Source: Liquidambar formosana (taxonomy: Eukaryota > Streptophyta > Magnoliopsida > Saxifragales > Altingiaceae). From it: a stretch of 64,000 nucleotides of DNA. The notes beneath the pieces were generated by a model. It saw only the letters and a list, made by a program, of their open reading frames with translations. It was not told the origin of the DNA and did not search any database. Shown one piece after another: positions 1-12,933 of this stretch. The position numbers and the translations under genes are program-made. The stretch covers positions 37,368,536 to 37,432,535 of the forward strand of contig CM077823.1 of the NCBI GenBank assembly GCA_039720395.1, written 5' to 3'. Position 1 is the first letter of the stretch, and every line of letters starts with the position of its first letter.

Positions 1-1542
1 CATATAATTTTCATATGTTTTGTATTCTTTTCAAACAAAGACATACTATCCTAAGATAGTTATATCTTCAATATGTGGGAGATAATAAACCCCTTGAGAG
101 AGGTGGTATATTTTTATCCTACAATATTATCACATTTAAAAGAAATAAGGAGATAAAAAAATATTCAAGAGATCTTCTTCCACATTTCAAACAAATTAAG
201 CAACCGAAAGCTTTTTTTTCATTCAACAATTCTATCATATCTAACCATTTAATCTAGCATACCAAATATAGTCTAAATTGGGGACTCCCTCTCCCTCCAA
301 AGTTCAACTATTTGTTTTAATTTAGATACCCATTTGCATGTTGAGAATATTAGAATATATAATTAAATTACAGGTTAGATGAAGTTACACATGCATGTTG
401 TAAGATTTTCTATACCTATTAAAATTTTATTTTATAGAAATCACATTTCGTCAAATCTGTTATTATATATACGTATATGTGTATTCTTCTCATGCACACC
501 ATTTCGATCAAATTTTACATTAATTGGATATCAAGAAGTAATTGATTTGCAAATTCGCTTTTCTCCTCGTAAATAAAATTATATTTTTAGGTACTTTTTG
601 AATGGCATTACTCTTAATTTTCGATAACTTGATATTTAACATGTATGATATGCACAAGGAGAATATCAAATCAAATCGTGGCAGGTCGGAAAAATGTGAT
701 TCTTAAAAATAAAATATAAATATAAATAAATAAATAAAAATTATTGGTGGGTATAAAAGTTGTTTGTCTTACCACTAGATGTAAATTGATCGTGTCTTAA
801 TAAATTTTACCCCTTCTTCCTTTTTTTGAAAAGAAAATTTTTTTTATTCCTGCTGCAACTTTTGTTTTGGTAATTTGAGGAAGAATTAGTTGATTGCTTG
901 TTTGTTTGGACAGAAATGGTGTTGGAGTGATGAGAATGATTGGTCACTATTGAAATTTCATTTCCTTCATTCTATTGGCCAAACAAACGTACTTGATTTG
1001 TTGTCTCAATTAATTAAAAGGTGGTCATATAAGTGTGGTTTGTTTTCTTCTATTGGTTTGAAAGGTGTTCTTCCTTCAATCTTTTGTAACCCTTCACAGG
1101 AAAGGATCAGAAGAACATAAAAGAGTTGAACTTTCCGTTAGAGATCTAATTAAACCATTTTTCCATTTGAATTGGACTTTTGTAAAGTCAAAATTTTCCG
1201 TGAAAAGGATCCGGAAGATTTAGATTTTATATACGAAGTCAAGTTCTCATTCGAGGAAAAATTTAAAAAAATTAGTGTTGCTTCCTGGTTTTGTTTTCCT
1301 CTCCAGTTGAACCACTTGAGTCATCACGCAAAAATAACAATTTTCCCCCATTCAATGGCGAACCACGTGGGTCATTTGAAAACATATTCAAGGGGTTCCA
1401 GTCATTACATAGGAGCGGAGACTAATATTAATGGATATATCGAGCTTCCAAAAATACGAATATATTGATTGATATATTAGTCGTATCGAAAAAATCAATA
1501 TCGTTTTAGAAATATAACGGATATTATTAGTTAAACATGAAA
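1..1542. other. AT-rich intergenic stretch, no supportable gene
   Basis: Short open frames only, the longest about 76-98 codons and unrelated to any family I recognise. No splice-consistent coding blocks were seen on either strand. The base composition is strongly AT-rich. Confidence 0.5.
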
Positions 1543-1551
1543 TTTTCATTG

Positions 1552-1875
1552 AGATAATACTTGGCTCCTCACAGTGGAGGAGTAATTGCTCCTCCCTCCC
1601 ATTCATATTATGCCACATGTATAACAAACAAATGAGAATTGATTATGTACATGTATCCCTATGTTATGTTATTATAGACATGTATCTATGTGTCCATATT
1701 ATATGTTTATGTGTTCAAACGAATATAATTATATATGTATATATATTTGTATTCATGTGACCACTTTTTTGTATCCACATATCTATATTTTTTTAAATTA
1801 CCTATTACACGTGGTGTAATATGAGTGGGAGAAAAGAGAAATTACTCTTCTACTGTGAGGAGTCAAATATTATCC
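1552..1875. mobile_element. Mutator-like MITE with long TIRs and 9-bp target duplication
   Basis: A 324-bp non-coding element with imperfect terminal inverted repeats of about 70 bp. The left end reads AGATAATACTTGGCTCC and the reverse complement of the right end reads GGATAATATTTGACTCC. It is flanked by the perfect 9-bp direct repeat TTTTCATTG at 1543-1551 and 1876-1884. Long TIRs with a 9-bp duplication are the signature of Mutator superfamily (MULE) derivatives. There is no transposase, so it would need one supplied in trans. Confidence 0.75.
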
Positions 1876-1884
1876 TTTTCATTG

Positions 1885-4800
1885 AAACTCTAAAAAAAAT
1901 GGTTTAAACTGTAATAAACAATTTAAAATCAAAATATTACAATTTAAATATGTGTAAGACAAATATATATTATGTATGATATAAAAAGTATGCCGGGTTG
2001 AGCAAACAAGATACACAAATAATATTAAAAAAATCCACAATATTCTTAAGATAAATTGCGAAAAAGATTCAAAGGATCTAGATATGAACACAGATACGTA
2101 ATGTACGGAGATATTAGAAATATCACGGATATTATGCGGTTCTTTTGGATACATACGTACGTAAACTCCACGTGAATTTCCTATCTGAACAACCCAGAAA
2201 ATTCCAATTCTAACCAGTCTTACCAGCTTAAGAAAGTGACCTCATGATTGATGATCACCGAAATTTTGCGTCGTCGTACGAGGAATCACAATTCTAGTCC
2301 TAGATCTTTGAATTGTCCATGTTTGACCTTATATCATAATACTGTCCCTTCATGCGAAATATAATATGACTAAAAAAAAAAAAATGTAGTACATGAGGCA
2401 CGCTTAAAATGATTGTGTTCGTGCTTTTTTATCCATTAGATACTCCTTTTAGACGATATCAGTGGTGGATCCAGAAATTTTTTTTATTGGTTGCGCTTTT
2501 TTTTATTTTTTTGGTTGCTAAGAGTTAGATAAGGGAGAAGGTAGGATCATATATCAACATAATTGAATAGAAGTAGTGAAAATACATAAAATAAGCGATT
2601 TTTTACTAACGTAGAATTTGCTTATATACTACTCCTAACACTTTCATCCCCATCTATCCTATGTGGGAAAAGGGGGAAAGTCACAGGATTATACCTTGAT
2701 ATAATTGAATAGAAGTGATGAAATGAACATAAAATTGACAAGCAAGCCATACTCCAAAAACCTAAACGAATTTTAGAAATATATGCAGAATTTTACTTAT
2801 ATACCATCCCTAACACCTTTTGCCCAATGTGCAACAAGGTCCCTCTCAATGGTTGCACATAAAAATCTATTCACAAATTAAACTTTAACTTTATAAAATC
2901 GACAAAAGTGGCGTACATTAATAAATTTAACCAAATTTAATCAAAATTAACTATTTTTTCTCAATGGGGGACTAAAGCACCTTAGTAAATGTGAATAAAA
3001 TTATTTATCCAAAAATTTGAGTGGTTGTACGTGCGCACAGATGCACCTTAGTGCATCCGCCCTGGATGACATGGGGAACCTTGTTGCCTTAAACAAATAA
3101 AGGATTTGAACTCTTAATCCATTTTCTTTGTATTTCCTATAATTGAAATGTGCGATTCCATATGTTACTTTTTTAATCTTGATAATTTTTCGTTTGAGTA
3201 TTATTCCTTGTTTGTATATCTTCAAGCACACACAAAAGAAAAATAATATATAGAAGAGAGAGAGAGAAGCACAGCCCTGAGAAAGATATTGTTTGGGATT
3301 TAAACCCCTTTTGCCGTTTGAGATTTAATTTGAAATAAACTTTTGACCTAATATTCAACTTTAAGATATTCATGCATGCAGAACTCACAATATCGCGAAT
3401 GGTCTTGTACAAGGGTAGACCTACACTCATGCTTGGTGGGGCCATGGCACCCCCAAAATATTTTAATCCCTTTTCAACATGTTTAAATTTATGAAGTGAT
3501 ATTCTCAATTTTGATAAAATGGCACCCCCAAATTTAATTATTTACCCTCAAGCAAATACCTTTTTATACTTGCATACATACAATATATGTGTATGTATGC
3601 TTATGCACGTATGTTCAGGCATAAGTGACAACCCCAAACAAAAAGTTTTAGTTGCGCTCTTAGTCTTGTAACTTAGTGGCACTTTTCTTCTTTATGTGAG
3701 GGAAGTTTTAGGTTTGATTCATAGTTTAATGTCAAACAAGCGTACCATAAGACCTCTTACATGAAAAGAAAAAATGCAAGTGCATGACCTATAAGGCCAT
3801 TGATTGGTGCGACGGTGCCTTAAAAGTAGAATGTATTTTAAACCTCAAAAACTTGAGGTGTTTAGTCCCATGCCTAATATGTGGCTTGGGGATGCGTACA
3901 TTGCCATGATTTCCTTATTTTCATTAGCTTTGGAAATATTCGCTCATTTAGGTCCCCAAAAAAACAAAATAAATATATATGTATATATATATATATATAT
4001 TTATTAATAAACCTAGCTCAAACTTACACAGACGGGTATGAATTGGGTTTTTTTTTTTTTTAAATTTAATTTAATTTAATTTTTATTGAACAGGCTCAAA
4101 GAGGGGGTTAGACCGGCCCTACGTACATAATCTATTTCTAAAAAAATCATATATTTTGAAGTCATGGTGACTCAAACCACTGGAAAAATTTAATAAATGA
4201 AAAAAAAAATCAGAAAAAAACGTTGAGAAGAGTAACATTTTTCATTAAAGGACGGGTTTCCTAGAATATATCTTTGTGATTTGACGGACGCAGCCATGGA
4301 AAGTGATCCAAAGCCCTGAAAATTGAAGGGTTCCTTCTCCCAATGTTTGTCCACTGAAAGGTGAACCAGGGCCCAAGTCAAGAGTAACATTTAAGTTTTT
4401 CGATCCCTCATTGACGCCGTCTTATCTCATTGGGCCAGTTGAGGCCCAATATCAGTCCAATTACATCGAATGCTACCTTTTTTTTTTTTTTTTGCTTCAA
4501 CAAATCAGTAAAACCAACTTTATAATTGAAGTAAATATATTCACTTCAATGGAATTGTATGATCCTCTCCAGTAATGCAACCCAACCAGGCAATTAAGCA
4601 TAGGATTGAACTGATGATAATGGAAGAACAATCGAGCTAATTGTGTACTTGCTTGAGAGTGAGTCTAGCTGGGCTGAACTGGATCAAGGTCCACACAAGC
4701 TCAGCTTGAAGAACAGAACACTAGCCCAAGCCTAGAATCCCTTAGGCCTCAGCGCAAGCTCAGGCCTAATTGTTTGGGGATGCTATAAGAAGTTGGATAT

Positions 4801-5000
4801 TAGTAACAACCCCTAATTGTTCAAGGCAATCAATGGGAATATGGACACACACTACTTTATAAATAGGAATGCAGACAGTTTAACCATACATAAAGACATG
4901 TTGGCCTAAACTCTAGATCATTAAGTTATTGATTGTCTTGATATTTATTTGCAATTTCTACGCGCCAAACGGGTTTCTGCTAGTAGCAATTAAAGATATT
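1885..5000. other. Intergenic, low-complexity and transposon debris
   Basis: No coding region can be supported. The stretch contains (TA)n near 3984-4000 and several A or T tracts. Fragments such as those near 2461 and 3411 resemble ends of degenerate DNA transposons, but no complete inverted-repeat pair with a target duplication could be established. Confidence 0.45.
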
Positions 5001-5034
5001 ATTAAGGGTAAATTACATTAACACCCCCTCCAAA

Positions 5035-6085
5035 TTCTAACAATAACTGATACACCCCTTCACGTTTCTAAAATTACACTAACACCCCCATCAGGTTTAT
5101 TAGGTAACAGATGTTAATGGAGTGATTCAAATGTCTGAAATACCCTCATTAGACGAACACCTCGAGTGCGTAAATAATGAAACTAGCAATTTCCAATTGT
5201 GAAAACGAATCGAGCCACTAGGGTAGAACTAAAAATTCGTCATTGGAGGGCAAATTATTTTTAATTAAAAAAATTTAAAATTTTAAAAATATTAATAAAA
5301 GTTAAAAACATACGTAGTAAGGTAGCTATATCATAATAATATGAATAATAGAAAGACGAGGATGAAGCTTACTAAATGTAAGGTGGCTATATCATAGTAA
5401 TATTAATATTAAAATTTGAACCCTCAAATTATTTATTTATTTAATTTTTATTTTTCAAATTTGAGAAAAAAAAAGGTTTTGCTACAAGGACTTAAGGAGC
5501 TTAGGCTTAGAATAGAAAAAATAAAAATAAAAGGTAATGGAGCCTACTAATCATATTAATAATAAATAGAATATATATATTTTTTTTGTTATCATTATTT
5601 GTATTATATATCTCACTTTGTTTAGGAAACAATTAAGAAAATTTTTTCCCCTTTTGGTACCAAAAAGTATTTTGGAATTATAATAATTATTTTCTTATAT
5701 TTTTTGGGAACTTTTAACATTTAGTCAAAGTGGAAAAGAGTTTAATTAGAAAAAAAATATATAAAGAGAGGTTTTCTCCTAAAACTTAGGAACATAATGA
5801 GAGTATGATCTAATTTTGGGAAAACCATAATACAATAAAGATCAACACAGACTAAGAGTAGAATAATGTGCTCCAGTTATCTCCATCTTTGATATTGATG
5901 TGCATTCATCAAACAAGGGTAGCTTAGGTATTTTGAACAAATTTGGACATAATGTCTCCTTTATTTAACGGAGTAATTGATGAGAGTTAAAAAAGAAAAG
6001 TGTCTTTATAGGTTACTTTGTAAAATAATAGATATCAGTATAATTTCAAAAATATTAAAGGGGGTATCCATTATTGTCAGAATTT
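5035..6085. mobile_element. Possible degenerate long-TIR element, about 1 kb
   Basis: The left side (CTAACAATAACTGATACACC) and the reverse complement of the right side (CTGACAATAATGGATACCCC) match imperfectly over about 50 bp, continuing into TTTCTAAAATTACACT against TTTTTGAAATTATACT. The interior is AT-rich and non-coding. Boundaries and target duplication could not be fixed. Similar acacccc-rich ends are common in plant MULE-type elements. Confidence 0.35.
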
Positions 6086-6207
6086 TATTGGAGAGAGCAT
6101 AAAATCTCCCATTCTTCCCTTTGAAAACGACTTTTGGACTTTGGGTTTTTTAAAAGTGAAAAGGACAGAATGATTGATGACATTGATGTGAAAGAAACCT
6201 TTTGGCA

Positions 6208-6640
6208 TCGATGTGAAAGAAACCTTTCTAGCGATAAAAATTTTTAAAAAAAAATTTTTTTCCAGCATTCACATGCATTACTTTATGAGCTAGTATGAGT
6301 AAAACGGTATAAACATAAGTCAGGAAAAGGTTTGATAATAGTAAAAAATTGTGTGAAAATAGGTTTTTCCCGAGACAAAAACTATGTATATATAATGTGA
6401 AAGAAACCTTTCTAGCGATAAAAAATGAAAAAGCGATTCAAATCGTGACAAAGGGAAGGTCTGTTTGTGCACTTTTTTTTTTTTTTTTTTTAAAATTTTT
6501 CCAGCTTTCACATGCATCCTTTATGAGCTAGTATGAGTAAAACGGTATAAACATAAGTCAGGAAAAGGTTTGATAATAGTAAAAAATTGTGTGAAAATAG
6601 GTTTTTCCCTAGACAAAAACTATATATATATATATATATA
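6208..6640. repeat. Local tandem duplication, period about 238 bp
   Basis: A block containing GAGCTAGTATGAGTAAAACG occurs at about 6287 and again at 6525, with nearly identical flanks on both sides. A shorter motif, GTGAAAGAAACCTTTCTAGC, recurs within it. There is no coding content. Confidence 0.7.
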
Positions 6641-6900
6641 TATAGATATAGATAATATATGTTATTAATAAAAAAAATAATAATATAGTATTAGACTAGT
6701 ACTTGAACTTACGTACTTGTAACGACTGGGTAAAAAGTCCAGTCTTCTCCGTCATGAGATATCACGTCTAAAGTAGCGTTGTCTCTCTCTTTTTATTATG
6801 AACTTAGCCAAAAAAAAAAAAAAAAAGTTCAATATTATGAACGTTTATTTTGGTTTATCTTTGTTTGTGTGCGTGCTGCACATTTTTTTCAATTCCTACG

Positions 6901-7149
6901 CATTGTGCAGATTTTTGGTAGGATATACTCCGTATATAGCTCAATATTAGACTATATTTAAGACAATCATATTTTGTGCTAGTATATATATATATATATA
7001 TATAGGATGATGTTCAGGTAAGCACGTGCTGATATAACTTACATCAAAACCTGCATTGGTAAAACCTGCATTGTGCAGATTTTTGGTAGGATATACTCCG
7101 TATATAGCTCAATATTAGACTATATTTAAGACAATCATATTTTGTGCTA

Positions 7150-7182
<33 letters not shown>

Positions 7183-7236
7183 ATGATGTTCAGGTAAGCA
7201 CGTGCTGATATAACTTACATCAAAACCTGCATTGGG
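6901..7236. repeat. Tandem duplication, period 168 bp
   Basis: Two almost identical copies start with CATTGTGCAGATTTTTGG at 6901 and 7069. They differ mainly in the length of an internal (TA)n run. Each copy includes the beginning of the foldback element annotated at 7181. Confidence 0.8.
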
Positions 7237-7350
7237 AGTTGTACCTTGTGCATTAGTGAGATGTGAGGTGTATTGAATCAATGCAAGGGGTACAACCCCA
7301 ATGCATAGTGCTGATGTAACTTACATCAGCGCGTACTAATGGGATCACCT
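7181..7350. mobile_element. Foldback MITE-like element
   Basis: The left part (GTGCTGATATAACTTACATCA) is inverted on the right, whose reverse complement contains GCGCTGATGTAAGTTACATCA. A second paired block is GCATTGGGAGTTGTACC against GCATTGGGGTTGTACC. It is embedded in (TA)n, so a TA target duplication is possible but cannot be proved. A related arrangement is seen at about 42140-42250. Confidence 0.45.
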
Positions 7351-7545
7351 CTATATATATATATATATTTCAAAACTGACACTTCCCAATACAATGGACA
7401 AGGGATCGTCTCCTTATTTTTATTTTTATTTTTTGTCTTTATTTTTCCTTTTTTCAAAAAAATTTAAAAAAAACAAAAACAAAAACAGAGCTGATAAACT
7501 ACCTGGAAACCTAAAATTTTACATCCCTAATGTACGGATTCAATT

Positions 7546-9112
7546 TTATAAGGTCTCAAACAACCTTTCCATCTCGTCCAGGGTTCTACCCTGTGTTTCT
7601 GGTAGAAACTTGTAAACGAATAACCAAGCTACCACTGCGATCGCTGCGTAAACAAAGAAAACCCCACCTATGGTGATGGCCTTGTACAGGGATTCGAATG
7701 TCATTAAGAGGACTCCACTAGTGACCGTGTTCACTAACAATCCCATACTAGCACCCTGTGCGCGAAGCCTCAACGGGAAGATCTCAGAGGTGTAGACCCG
7801 CGTGATGGGACCCATCCCAAGCGAGAAGGACGCGATGTACGATAATACGGTGCCTATGCACATCGCGGTGGCCCACGTTTGTTTCTCGTCGTAGTGATCG
7901 ATGATTGTCAACCCAACTCCTAGGCCCACCAGGGATAAGATCATCCCCCACACGCTACCCAGAAGCAAAGGGCGCCGTCCGATCTTGTCCAGTGCAAAAG
8001 TAGCAATAAGGGTAAAGGCTAGCTTGAATAACCCAATGACCAGAAGAGCCAGTAGCTTTTTATTTTCATTCTTAATCCCCGCCTTCTCGAAGATTGTTGG
8101 ACCGTATAAAACCACAGCGCCTATACCGGTTGATTGTTGGAAGAAATTTATACCAACGGCTACGATTAAGATACGACCAACGGACGGTGTGGGCTGCAGG
8201 ATTAACTGTTTCCATGCAGCAACACCGTGAGGACGTTTCGGCATCTGATCCACGTCGTCTGTATACTCCTCATCTAGTGATTCTAGTCCCAGTTCGGCTC
8301 TTATAGCAGCAAGCCGTGAGCGAACTTGGGCATCAGAATTCGAAGTTTTATTAAGAACTCGCCTCGCGTCACTGAGTCGACCCTGCATAACAAGCCAACG
8401 AGGCGACTCAGTAATGCCTAACGCTGCAGCAACAACTGACAACACTGAGGGAACGGCTCCAACGCCGAGCATGAATCGCCAACCCAAGTGAGGCGGGAGC
8501 TTAGACAATGCGTAGTTGGATATGTAAGCGAGTAACATCCCGGCGTTGATGAAGACTTCAGGGAGCGAGGAGAGGAAGCCGCGCGTCGAGGCCGGGGAAA
8601 GTTCAGCGGCGTAGACGGGAGCGACCATGAGAGCGTACCCGACGCCGACGCCGGCGATGACGCGGCCCGTAATGAGTAAGGCGAAGTTGGTGGCGAGGCC
8701 CATGAAGAGTGCGCCTGCGAAGAAGGTGGCGGAGGCGAAGATAATCGTGTATCGACGGCCAAGCCGGTCAGAGGTCCAGCCGATGAACGGGTTCAAGACT
8801 ACAACGAAGCCTACGAGGATTTCGAATTCTAACTCAGTGATTTTGAGGTCGGCTTTGACCAAGGAGGCCGCTCCAGTCATCGCCCCAACATCTGCAACAC
8901 CAAAAATAGTTGAAGAAAAATCCAAAAAAAAAAAAAAAAACCCTTCTCTAGATATGAATTGTAGATGACTCACTATAACCTGCCGAGATTGAAATCATGC
9001 AAGCTAATATCACACAAGCAAAAGTAAACGCTTTCCTTGAAGGTACAAATACCCGAACAGGGTTCTGAGGTTGGCCGGCGACAGCATGATTATTGGCATT
9101 CTGGTCAGTCAT
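7546..9112 (-). CDS. Polyol/monosaccharide transporter, PLT type (MFS)
   Basis: Proton-coupled major facilitator carrier, probably in the plasma membrane, moving linear polyols and/or monosaccharides. Two exons: 9112-8974 (starting MTDQNANNHA) and 8891-7546, with an 82-bp GT-AG intron in phase 1. The joined protein is 494 residues, close to the usual 500-540. Family signatures in order: the GY-x-x-G TM1 motif (46-49), SDRLGRR (87-93), the ESPRW segment (208-212), FFQQ (296-299), the second GRR loop, GPIT (407-410), RLRAQG (421-426) and PETQGR (477-482). Oddities: the splice junction gives Asn47 where the family usually has Asp after GY; Arg411 follows GPIT where Trp is usual; Thr435 follows Asn where Arg is usual; TM2 appears a few residues short. 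The reading frame is otherwise intact. This may be a divergent clade member or a copy under relaxed constraint. Confidence 0.88.
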
Positions 9113-9143
9113 CCTTTATGTATATGTATATATATATATATAC

Positions 9144-9186
<43 letters not shown>

Positions 9187-9440
9187 GGGAGAGGGAGGGA
9201 GGGAGAAAGAGCAGAGGAGAATTGGGGTAGAGAAAGACAGAGAGATTGCCACTTTCACCGTTGAGATTTATAGAGGCAGAGAGACGCGTGTTAACCAGTC
9301 ACGGAGCGAGTGCGAGCCTTTTGGGGGGCTCGAATTCAAGATCACTTATTTACACGATCGTGAAAGGAAAGAGAGAAAGAGAGCAGCACCAAATTTCTGG
9401 ACTTCGGGTCAGGTGATCTTTTTCTCATTTTCACACTAAG
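9113..9440. promoter_or_regulatory. 5' flank of the transporter gene with TA/GA microsatellites
   Basis: Immediately upstream of the transporter start codon, (TA)n at about 9119-9153 is followed by (GA)n at about 9154-9210, which reads CT-rich on the coding strand. Such TC tracts are common in plant 5' UTRs. The TA run could contain a TATA box, but no specific one can be picked. Confidence 0.4.
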
Positions 9441-9705
9441 ACCATAGTCAATGCTAGCCGCGGTGGGTCCGATCCTCAGAGGGGATTTACATCTTCATCT
9501 CCGGTCATGACGGTCATTGCCAACTGTTGCTCCAACCTGAACGTTTGACTCATTTTCTTCCTAAAGTCTATAAAGAGGGGTTTTTTTGGTGACTTCCTAA
9601 TAGTCACTTGAAAGAGTGCATTCTTGATAAGATAGAAAGAGAGAGAGGCGTATGGAAGAAGGCAGCAAAGTAAAAGAGTGGAAAAATAATATTAAAAAAA
9701 AAGAA

Positions 9706-10415
9706 GGAAAATTACACTTTGCCCCCTTAATATTTGGGTTGAAATTATTTTTCATCCCTCATCTATAAAATCCTACAAATACCCCTCTAAGCTACTGGAA
9801 TACGATTATGGGTTGATGGCGTCAACAGAATAAATGAAATGATAATAATGCCCTTATGGGTGGATAAGCAAAATGACATAAATACCTACCGTGTTTTCCC
9901 ATCGTGCCACTTCTAGCCATATAAAGGCTTCCCAAGGAAGATTCAAAAGCACTTCTTTGCTTTTTCGTCTGCTGATCTCCATGGCTTCATAGTTGCACTA
10001 TCATCACGATCATCAAGATCTTTGAGCGGAAACTTTCATCCTTGCCAATCTTTTGCTGCTATGGATGTGGTTCAAGAATTTGTAGAGGAGAGAGATAAAA
10101 TATCAGTGGGCGGGTGTGAGGTTGAAAGAAGAGAGGAGAAATCTAATTTGTATGGGTAGAGAGAGAAAATGAGTGTGTGAAGGTGAGGGATAGCACGTGA
10201 GCCCTTATTAAAGGGCATTTTGGGTATAAAATGTGTTAATCTTATATCATATGCATTGCACATGACTCTTTCTTTTAAATTTATCACAGTAACTTAACGG
10301 TTTAATGAAAAGTATAGTCTTCTAGTAATTCGGAAGGGTATTTGTAGGATTTTGTAGATAAGGGGTGAAAAATGATTTCGGCCTAAAGATTAAGGGGGCA
10401 AAGTGTAATTTTTCC
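9706..10415. mobile_element. Long-TIR non-autonomous DNA element, 710 bp
   Basis: Inverted repeats of about 110 bp bound a non-coding core. Left starts GGAAAATTACACTTTGCCCC; the reverse complement of the right starts GGAAAAATTACACTTTGCC. Both continue through matching segments such as ATCCTACAAATACCC. The element sits between A-rich flanks, so a 9-bp target duplication is possible but cannot be verified. Long TIRs suggest the Mutator superfamily. Confidence 0.6.
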
Positions 10416-10444
10416 AAAAAAAAAAAAAAAAAAGAAAAACATAC

Positions 10445-12933
10445 TGTAACGACCCAATAAAATCACACACACATATATATACACCCACACATATTATAGA
10501 TATATCTATATATATATAGATATATATATATATATACATGTTGATATATGGGCTGTGAGGTAGGATGCCAAATGGCACATGATAGTGAGCCAAATGGCCT
10601 GAGATAAGTGACGAATGGCAAAAGAAGGGAGGGGTGCAGCAACACTTGGCAATCTTCTAAGGACATTTGGCATGGAGATTTAGCCATGTGTCAATGGCAT
10701 CCCATGCATAGAGTTATATTTAAGGTTAATTTTCGTGCTGGAATGGAGGTAGAAAGAGAAAGAGAAAGAGAAAGAAAGAAAGTGAGAGAGAAAGAGAGAG
10801 AAAAAGATTCTTGGGTGCTTTGGGAAGAAGATTAGGAAGGGATTCAAATATGAAGATTTAGGTGAGAATCACTTACTAAGCTTATATTATGATCATGCTT
10901 TGCGTAAATTTGAGTTCTGTTGATTTCGTAGCTATATCTTGATTTTTAAAAGCTTGAAGGAAGCTCTAATGGCTTCCAAGAAACTTCAGAAATTTAGTTC
11001 TCTCTCTATACTTAACCAATCAAGCTAGAATTTGGTGGAAAGATTCCTGATATAGTCAATTACATTGCTGTAAATTTTCATGGATTTTTATGAACTCTAG
11101 AATAAGTTATGAATTTTCGAAATGGTGAAGCTAGACTTTTACAGCAGAAACTTTAGCTTTAATTAAACGATTTTTGAAAACCATAGAAACCTGATTTTGC
11201 ATTTTTTATAAATAGTACACTTTCTGATCTTTCTATAGCATCTTAAACCAAGATTTTTGGAGTTAAAATGAGACTTCTGTGATTTTTCAAAGTTCAGTGG
11301 AAATTCAAAAATTTGTAAACGAACAGGGTATAGGTGAAGAAGATGAACAGTACCCAGTTTGACTGGGTTGACCCGGTTTGACCCAGTTGGACCCAGTTTA
11401 CTCGGTTGACCCATTTGAACCGGATTTTGACCAATTTGAATCGGATTCTAACCCGGTTTGATCCAATTGAACTAGATTTTGACCTGGTTTGACTCATTTG
11501 GCCCATTTGAACCGGATTCTTAACCGTTTGACTTATTTGACCCAGTTTAACTGACTTTGAATGATTATAAAATCTTCATTTTAAGTCCGATTGTAATGAA
11601 ACTTAAACCATAATGCTCCTGCTAAAGAGCACTATAATTTATTTGAATTTGGTCAGATTTCATAAAAATTAGAAATTTTACCCCTATTGAGTTAAATGAC
11701 TATTTTGCCCCTGTTTATCCAAAATGGTTCTAATGATCTCTGATTTTTGCATAGTTTGGACCAAAAATTTTTTAGAACTACCTTATATTTAAAAAGGGGT
11801 CATAAAGTGGAAATTTCACTAAAAATTTGTATTTTTACATTTTACCCCTATGATAGGGAAGAATGATAAGATTGGTTGGAACCAACTCTGAGAATTAAAA
11901 TTCAAGTAATATTTCCATGAGTAAAGACTTGAATTATTACTTTTAAATTCATAAAGATAGGTGTGATTAAAAGAATTGATTTGTAAGTTGAACGTTATAG
12001 ATTTTAGACTTATTATTGAGAATTTCGATGACAAATCAATTAAAGAAATTAGAGTTTCATATGATCATAATCCTAATCATTGAAGGCAAAGGGTTGCTTA
12101 ATGATGGAAATGAGAAATTCGTATGTGGCGATATGAGATGATTTATTATTTTAAGCTTATGGTAGCTTATAACTGTTGAAATAAATCAATGAACTGTTTT
12201 GATATTTGAAGTTTATTATGATCTATGACTGTTGAAATAAATCAATGAGATGATTTATTATTTCAGGTTTATCATAGCTTATGATGTTGAAATAAATCAA
12301 TGAGATGGTTTATTATTGTGATTTGTTATGTTGAATTTTATGATGTGTCATTGTGGCACATTTATATTGTTGGATTTATATCTGTTGATTGAGATAAATT
12401 AAAATGTTGATGATGGGAGACAGCCGAGATTGAGCATATCCCGCAGTTAGCGCACTAATATACAGACTCATTGAGCAAGTAGGCCGTGATCTGTATACAC
12501 ATATTGCAAGGAGACATATGTGTTGTGGCTGAATGGTAGAACACATTTGGCATGAAGCCTTTGTGTATCGTTGAACACATTTGGCATGAGGCTTATATAT
12601 GTGTATGGTAGAATACATTTGGCATGAGGCTTATGTGTATTATTTTGAATTATATTTTGCAGGTTGTGAGATGCAACGGCGATTCAGGTATGAGATATTT
12701 TGTGATATTATCAATTATATGCCACAATGTTTTGGCAAGAGATATGCATTTTTAGATTGATGAAATTGATATAATTTCAACTGAAATTATAAATTATTTT
12801 GTAGTTTCTTGCTAAACTAAAGAGGTTATATTGTTGTGATCAAAAGAAGCATTAATTACATGAGATATGTGTATGTATAGATTTGATTTGTTGAAAAAAT
12901 TATTTTGTGTGTATGAGATGACAATTAATATAC
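10445..12933. mobile_element. Possible LTR remnant of a second retrotransposon
   Basis: The segment starts TGTAACGACCC, a start seen in many plant gypsy LTRs. It contains a (TA)n/TATA-like region, a purine-rich block and a stretch (11355-11550) of degenerate repeats built on a TTTGACCCGG-like unit. There are short repeats of CACATTTGGCATGAGGC at 12540-12640. No protein-coding domains are present. No matching second LTR is in the window, and the right boundary is simply the start of the Tat element. This is an inference from style and start sequence. Confidence 0.3.

Noticed and set aside
890..1120. 76-codon plus-strand open frame
   Set aside because: No recognisable domain, no adjacent exons and AT-rich non-coding composition around it.
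2461..3066. Possible hAT-like element with ends CAGTGGTGGATCC and (reverse complement) CAGGGCGGATGC
   Set aside because: The terminal match is short and no convincing 8-bp duplication could be read at the edges.
8418..8968. Alternative-frame open frames over the transporter exon
   Set aside because: The transporter frame contains all family motifs. The others are compositional by-products of its GC-rich codons.
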